Below are positions 29,762 through 33,493 of a stretch of 33,493 nucleotides of DNA, piece after piece. Position 1 is the stretch's first letter, and the number at the start of each line of letters is the position of its first letter. Below the pieces are notes generated by a model that saw only the letters and a program-made list of their open reading frames with translations, did not search any database and had not been told where the DNA came from. The stretch comes from a virus, in the IMG/VR virus record IMGVR_UViG_3300035179_000042, positions 1-33,493 of that record; one strand, 5' to 3'. The position numbers and the translations under genes are program-made.

Positions 29762-29866
29762 ATGAAAGCTCGATGGATAGTTTTGACGTGGTTACTTATA
29801 GTGGGATACTGTGTAGGATTTTGGTTAGTTTCAATTTATATGGCCAAGGCATATTTTGAGAGATGA
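29762..29866 (+). CDS. small membrane protein, 34 aa
   Basis: The frame from an ATG at 29762 encodes 34 residues with one hydrophobic segment (WIVLTWLLIVGYCVGFWLV) after a basic start, and GGTGAAAG upstream. Starting further upstream at 29621 would add a poor-quality N-terminus. It could act in the envelope, for example in superinfection exclusion. That role is not shown. Confidence 0.5.
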   Translation: MKARWIVLTWLLIVGYCVGFWLVSIYMAKAYFER

Positions 29867-29871
29867 AAAAA

Positions 29872-30039
29872 ATGAGTATAAAGTTTTGCATCTGGCGACG
29901 GCGTCCAGCTACGTCTTATGACTGGTGGTGGAAAACTGGTTGCGGATACGGCAGCTTTTGCTGCGCAGAGGAAAAGATATTTAAGTTTTGTCCGTTTTGT
30001 GGTAAGAAACTTAAAAAACTTAAAAACTTGAAAGGATAA
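29872..30039 (+). CDS. small zinc-ribbon protein, 55 aa
   Basis: The frame starts at ATG 29872 (or ATG 29863, overlapping the upstream stop) and ends at a TAA at 30037. The protein starts MSIKFCIWRRRPATSYDWWW and ends in KFCPFCGKKLKKLKNLKG, with CPFC and an earlier FCC pair making a four-Cys site. Its strong basic C-terminus suggests nucleic-acid binding. It fills the gap between two other genes. Confidence 0.55.
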   Translation: MSIKFCIWRRRPATSYDWWWKTGCGYGSFCCAEEKIFKFCPFCGKKLKKLKNLKG

Positions 30040-30042
30040 AAG

Positions 30043-30729
30043 ATGAGCAGACCACGAAATTTTCCAGAAACAATTTATGTAGGAATGAATAGAAAAGGCG
30101 ATGTCTATTTGATTCCCGACAAAGACCCCGTATTGTTTATAACGACAACAGGGATTTGCAAAACGATGTCTTATAGAATCAATAGTTTTTATTGTAAGTT
30201 AGTTCTGAAAGCCTCAAAACCAGATCCGACCCCCGAGGCTATGAAACCCCGCAAGTCCCGAAATCAACTGTGGAAATGTCCTTCTTGCAAGTGGAAAGGA
30301 AATGACCCACTTGATTTGCCATTGGAAATACAGGAAGCTCCGTTTCGGAGAGAAGGATACCCCCGATTCCTTTGTCCTGAATGTATGTCAGTAATTCCCA
30401 CGATTCTGCCAAAAGACCTTGCCGTAGTCCCAAAAGAGCAAGATAATCAACTAGTAGAAAGCAAACCAGAGGTCTTGCCGACCGCATTAGAGACTGAATT
30501 AAGACCCAAACGTCATCGCCGGACAAAGACGGAAATAGAGGTGGCAAAAAAAGCAGAGAAAAAATTGGCTAAACAAATGAGAGAAGTGCCATTAGACAAG
30601 CCAAAATGGAAATGCCCTGATGACAATTGTGGTTGGATGGGTAATGCTCCGCCCAGAGCAATAATGGGTATTAACACAAGTAAGTTAATATGTCCTGAAT
30701 GCAAAATGGTAGTCCTGAAAAATGAATAG
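30043..30729 (+). CDS. double zinc-ribbon protein
   Basis: The product has 228 residues with AAAGGAT upstream. Residues about 75-125 hold one zinc ribbon (WKCPSCKWKGND … RFLCPECMSVIP) and residues about 185-225 a second (WKCPDDNCGWMGN … LICPECKMVVL). The two look like an internal duplication separated by a basic linker (RPKRHRRTKTEIEVAKKAEK). The N-terminal 60 residues form a separate beta-type domain (IYVGMNRKGDVYLIPDKDPV). It may bind nucleic acid or RNA polymerase. No family is recognised. Confidence 0.6.
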   Translation: MSRPRNFPETIYVGMNRKGDVYLIPDKDPVLFITTTGICKTMSYRINSFYCKLVLKASKPDPTPEAMKPRKSRNQLWKCPSCKWKGNDPLDLPLEIQEAPFRREGYPRFLCPECMSVIPTILPKDLAVVPKEQDNQLVESKPEVLPTALETELRPKRHRRTKTEIEVAKKAEKKLAKQMREVPLDKPKWKCPDDNCGWMGNAPPRAIMGINTSKLICPECKMVVLKNE

Positions 30730-31021
30730 TCCATTATCTAAAAATTTAGAAATACAAATATACGACACTATATGCGATAAAGACAATAACCGAATTAGCA
30801 TTACAGTTTTTGTGCGCAAAGAAAATACCACAAAAGATACACCTGACGACCAATACTTCGACAAGGAAAAAACGAGAGAAGTGGTTGCTTATATTTTGGC
30901 TGCAATCAACGGCTTTGAGACTGTCGAGAATAAGTTGGAAAAGATAAGAGAAGCGGCAAATAAGTGGTCTGTCTTGAGAGACGACCAAATTCTTGCCATT
31001 CTTAACGAGGAGCAAAAATGA
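30722..31021 (+). CDS. hypothetical protein, 99 aa
   Basis: The product has 99 residues, with an overlap of 8 bases with the zinc-ribbon gene and an ATGA overlap with the next gene. It is beta-type at first (LEIQIYDTICDKDNNRISIT) and then helical (VVAYILAAINGFETVENKLE, IREAANKWSVLRDDQILAIL). No known family is recognised. It is part of the coupled early chain. Confidence 0.55.
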   Translation: MNSPLSKNLEIQIYDTICDKDNNRISITVFVRKENTTKDTPDDQYFDKEKTREVVAYILAAINGFETVENKLEKIREAANKWSVLRDDQILAILNEEQK

Positions 31022-31206
31022 TAAAGGCAAAAATATCTAATACTGAAATTCGGTTGATACCTTCAAACAGAAACGAATTGAACCCGCTCAAACGATGCAC
31101 AAAAATCTGGATTTTAACTAAAATCCCACTTATCAAAGTTGATTGGGAAACTCCGGCATTCCGAAGAATTAAGAACGCCCTTAAAAAAGCGAGGGAAAAT
31201 GAATAG
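31018..31206 (+). CDS. small basic hypothetical protein
   Basis: The product has 62 residues from an ATG that overlaps the previous stop as ATGA, with GAGGAG upstream. It is basic (LNPLKRCTKIWILTKIPLIK, RRIKNALKKAREN). A nucleic-acid-binding role is possible but not shown. Confidence 0.5.
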   Translation: MIKAKISNTEIRLIPSNRNELNPLKRCTKIWILTKIPLIKVDWETPAFRRIKNALKKARENE

Positions 31207-31234
31207 CAGGACATTATTTCCGGAGTGACAAATA

Positions 31235-31519
31235 ATGAACAGTTTTGAGATGACATCTCCTGAACAAAAGATTGAACAAAGTGAGCGTATGGCGGAATCT
31301 CGCAGACGGGGTATTTTTATAGATGAATATGGTGAGACAAACTTACAACCGTTGAACCTGCCCGAGACTGAATCGCCAACTGATGAGGAAATGTGGGAAC
31401 AAGAAAAAATCAAACAGTCAATAGCGAAGACAAGAGGACGGCAATTTCGAGCAAGTGGATTATGTCCGGCCTACATAAAAGAACGATTTGCAAAACCAGA
31501 ATCAGGAGAACCAAAATGA
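31235..31519 (+). CDS. hypothetical protein, 94 aa
   Basis: The product has 94 residues, charged and probably helical (SPEQKIEQSERMAESRRRGI, DEEMWEQEKIKQSIAKTRGR). It ends with a basic segment. Its stop overlaps the start of the annealing-protein gene as ATGA, so the two are probably coupled. No family is recognised. Confidence 0.5.
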   Translation: MNSFEMTSPEQKIEQSERMAESRRRGIFIDEYGETNLQPLNLPETESPTDEEMWEQEKIKQSIAKTRGRQFRASGLCPAYIKERFAKPESGEPK

Positions 31520-32394
31520 CCGATGAAAAAGAGTTAAAACCAGACGAAACTGTTACCTCAATTCAACGACACGATGAACCAGAGGAATTTGCGATTGACT
31601 TGGAAAAAATGGAGGAAGGCCTAAAAACCATCAAGCGATTTCAGGCGATGGTCAAACGACTTTTAACGCCCAATGTGGATTATGGTGTGATACCAGGCAC
31701 TAAAAAACCGACTCTTTTGAAGCCAGGGGCCGAAAAAATAATAAAACTAATGCAACTATCCGACAGTTACCAGATTCTCTCTGCGCAGGAGGATTTTCAA
31801 AAACCATTCTTTGCTTATACGGTTAAGTGCCAGTTGAAATCATATAGTTCAGGGAAACTAATGAGCGAAGGTTTGGGTAGCTGCAACTCGATGGAAAGCA
31901 AATATCGTTATCGTTGGGTATTCGATAATCAATTGCCGGCAGGATTCGACAGGGAAACGGCACATACTAAAACAGTCGGCAGAGGCAAGGTATATGTAAT
32001 GTATCGAATTGACAATGATGATATTTGCTCACAGGTCAACACAATCCTGAAAATGGCGGAAAAAAGGGCTAAAGTGGATGCTGCCTTATCGGCGGGACGC
32101 CTTTCGGAACTCTTTACGCAGGACATTGAAGATATGACAGATACAGAACCAGTAAATCAGCAGGCCGCCGAGTTTGAACGGGACGTTATCGACCAGCCGC
32201 CAAAAAACCACGTATCAGATTCGCCTATTAGCGCGGCGCAACGCAGGCAGCTTTTCGCTGTTTGCCAGCAGTATTCGGTAACGCAGGATTCGCTCAAAAA
32301 ATACCTGCAAGATAATTTTAAGATTGATACCACCACCAAGATTCTGAAAAGCCAGTATGTGGTAATCTGTCATTGGGTGGAAACTGGCAGGTAA
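31516..32394 (+). CDS. probable ssDNA-annealing recombination protein
   Basis: From an ATG at 31516, with GGAG upstream and ATGA overlap, the product is 292 residues; an in-frame ATG at 31393 would add 41 poor residues. Residues about 30-210 contain RLLTPNVDYGVIPGTKKPTL, KPGAEKIIKLMQLSDSYQIL, SSGKLMSEGLGSCNSMESKY and NTILKMAEKRAKVDAALSAG. This form is common in phage annealing proteins of the Rad52/Erf-like type. The C-terminal domain (SAAQRRQLFAVCQQYSVTQD … LQDNFKIDTTTKI) is also typical of these. A NinB-like gene follows it, which supports a recombination module. Confidence 0.6.
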   Translation: MTDEKELKPDETVTSIQRHDEPEEFAIDLEKMEEGLKTIKRFQAMVKRLLTPNVDYGVIPGTKKPTLLKPGAEKIIKLMQLSDSYQILSAQEDFQKPFFAYTVKCQLKSYSSGKLMSEGLGSCNSMESKYRYRWVFDNQLPAGFDRETAHTKTVGRGKVYVMYRIDNDDICSQVNTILKMAEKRAKVDAALSAGRLSELFTQDIEDMTDTEPVNQQAAEFERDVIDQPPKNHVSDSPISAAQRRQLFAVCQQYSVTQDSLKKYLQDNFKIDTTTKILKSQYVVICHWVETGR

Positions 32395-32414
32395 AAAGGG
32401 GCAGGAAAAGGAGA

Positions 32415-32882
32415 ATGACTACGGAATTTCACGGCATCGCCAAACAAGGCAGGTTTTTGTTACCGCCTGTCCAAAAGCAGCTGCGAGAGCGATTGCTGGC
32501 CAGTATGAAGGATGGCACAAGGATAAAAGAAACTCTAATCAAAGAAGGCCGGGCCAAAAGTCCCAATCAGGTAAGAGCGCATTTTGGCTTGGTGGTCGAA
32601 ATGATTCGCAAACGATTCGAGGATATGGGCGTTGATATTTGTGGTATCTGTCCGAATAAAGATATGATTCACGACATACTAAAAAAGGCGTGTAGTGGTG
32701 TAGGTGATATGGGCGAGACTCTGGGACTGTCAGAAATGACTACCGAACAGGCGAGTAAGTTTTTTGAGAATTGCCGGACGTGGGCGGCGACTCAACTCCA
32801 GCTCGACATCCCGAATCCGGATATAAACTGGCGGCAGAAAAAAGTAGAGGTAAAAAATGAAGGTAAATATAATAGAAAATGA
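32415..32882 (+). CDS. NinB-like recombination protein
   Basis: From an ATG at 32415 with AAAAGGAG upstream, the product is 155 residues. The pattern SPNQVRAHFGLVVEMIRKRF, a DMIHDILKKACSG helix and LSEMTTEQASKFFENCRTWA ending in IPNPDINW matches the NinB family (a phage ssDNA-binding recombination mediator), whose usual length is about 140-150. The CGICP at about residue 75 is an insertion. It follows the annealing gene and overlaps the next start. Confidence 0.65.
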   Translation: MTTEFHGIAKQGRFLLPPVQKQLRERLLASMKDGTRIKETLIKEGRAKSPNQVRAHFGLVVEMIRKRFEDMGVDICGICPNKDMIHDILKKACSGVGDMGETLGLSEMTTEQASKFFENCRTWAATQLQLDIPNPDINWRQKKVEVKNEGKYNRK

Positions 32883-33078
32883 TATGTTGGGTATGGAATG
32901 GATTGATATTGATTTGACGCCCGAAACACTTGAAGAAGCAGCCATACTTTTGCGACTTGCCTGCCGAAGAAAGAAAATCTGTCCGAAAGTCCGAACTATT
33001 TATCGTGAAACTATCGAGACGTATATTCATTTTCCGATGAATACTTCGAGTAACACACCAGATACGGGAATTGGATAA
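32857..33078 (+). CDS. small hypothetical protein, 73 aa
   Basis: The product has 73 residues from an ATG overlapping the NinB-like gene by 26 bases, with GAGGT upstream. The first half is acidic (EWIDIDLTPETLEEAAILL) and the middle basic (ACRRKKICPKVRTIYRET). No family is recognised. Confidence 0.5.
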   Translation: MKVNIIENDMLGMEWIDIDLTPETLEEAAILLRLACRRKKICPKVRTIYRETIETYIHFPMNTSSNTPDTGIG

Positions 33079-33108
33079 GAGATTTATCTCTAATGAGGAG
33101 AATAAATA

Positions 33109-33384
33109 ATGGCTGATTTATTTCCCATTGACAATTACAAGAGAGTTTCATATCCGGAGATTAAACCTTTAGAGACCCCATATTTCTGCGTGGGATTTTA
33201 TATCGGGCGAGGATGGTTTAAGAACAACTGGAAAATCTTTTCGGAAATGTGGTGCTCACAAGACAGTCCTATCATACAAAAATTTATAGCAGAAAAAGAA
33301 AGCAACGGCTGGATAATGTTCGTATGCAGATTACCGGATTTCAAAGTGAAGGTGAAAAATGGCAAAGACAATATTGGTAGCTGA
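33109..33384 (+). CDS. hypothetical protein, 91 aa
   Basis: The product has 91 residues with GAGGAG at good spacing. It contains ETPYFCVGFYIGRGWFKNNW, KIFSEMWCSQDSPIIQKFIA and WIMFVCRLPDFKVKV. There is no signal or membrane segment. It is a small mixed protein of unknown function in the recombination-end part of the arm. Confidence 0.5.
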   Translation: MADLFPIDNYKRVSYPEIKPLETPYFCVGFYIGRGWFKNNWKIFSEMWCSQDSPIIQKFIAEKESNGWIMFVCRLPDFKVKVKNGKDNIGS

Positions 33385-33404
33385 AAAGGACAAAGAGGTT
33401 ATAA

Positions 33405-33493
33405 ATGCCTGATGAAAAATGCGAGGCCGTGCTGGCCTATATCCGCAAGGTGCAGGCGAAACCGCCGCCTATGAGTTTTGAGGTAGAACTTCC
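33405..33493 (+). CDS. partial CDS at window edge
   Basis: An ATG at 33405 with GAGGT upstream opens a frame that runs to the window edge with no stop (MPDEKCEAVLAYIRKVQAKP, then PPMSFEVEL). Twenty-nine codons are visible. Function cannot be given. Confidence 0.45.
   Translation, partial: MPDEKCEAVLAYIRKVQAKPPPMSFEVEL

Noticed and set aside
31393-31515. Longer N-terminus for the annealing protein
   Set aside because: It overlaps the 94-aa gene in another frame and has a Lys/Arg/Thr-rich random look; ATG 31516 has a good ribosome site.
33359-33412. 17-codon frame starting MAKTILVAEKDKEV
   Set aside because: The start looks real, but the frame ends after 17 codons and lies across two other genes, so it is not called.

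Overview
This window reads as part of the genome of a tailed, siphovirus-type bacteriophage or prophage. About 27 kb on the minus strand (transcribed right to left, from about 27385 to 1) carries lysis-like, DNA-modification, replication, packaging, head and tail genes. The last 6 kb on the plus strand carries small early-type genes and recombination genes. The two arms diverge from a switch at 27386-27581 that holds a near-consensus sigma-70 promoter. I see no tRNA, integrase, transposase, CRISPR array or classical repressor, so whether it is lytic or a prophage cannot be decided here. Host: a secreted protein at 11044-11550 ends in a dockerin-type calcium-binding repeat of the kind common in Planctomycetes (Phycisphaerae-like) secreted proteins. 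I infer a planctomycete host with moderate to low confidence.

Layout, in order of leftward transcription. 27385-23722: an exported lysozyme-like protein, two adenine methyltransferases (Dam type and MT-A70 type), two small PD-(D/E)XK nucleases, and a replication-organiser and helicase-loader-like pair. 23309-21897: small membrane proteins (holin candidates) and a Nu1-like small terminase. 21890-21050: three arrays of an AACNN pentamer surrounding an unrecognised 188-aa gene. 20522-12181: GpA-type large terminase, zinc-ribbon protein, gpW-like connector, lambda-type portal, prohead protease with a nested scaffold gene, decoration protein, Mu gpT-like major capsid protein and head-tail joining proteins. 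12179-1: gpZ-like tail protein, dockerin protein, LamG and beta-helix receptor-binding candidates, tail terminator, tail tube, tail-assembly chaperones with a programmed -1 frameshift, tape measure, and Cys-rich distal proteins.

Plus-strand arm, 27582-33493: a leader with interlocking inverted repeats, a run of small acidic or zinc-ribbon proteins, two tandem paralogues with rapidly diverged heptad repeats, then a probable ssDNA-annealing protein and a NinB-like protein. Genes are tightly packed, with many TAATG or ATGA overlaps that imply translational coupling; no stretch over 300 bases lacks a gene.

The observation most likely to be new is the set of AACNN arrays at 21050-21210 and 21806-21890: 41 pentamers in phase within three main blocks, each with a fixed triplet (one exception) and two free bases. 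On the transcript this is GUU separated by two-base spacers. It lies immediately upstream of two genes and between the small and large terminase genes. The spacing resembles TRAP-type triplet recognition or a packaging or replication landmark.
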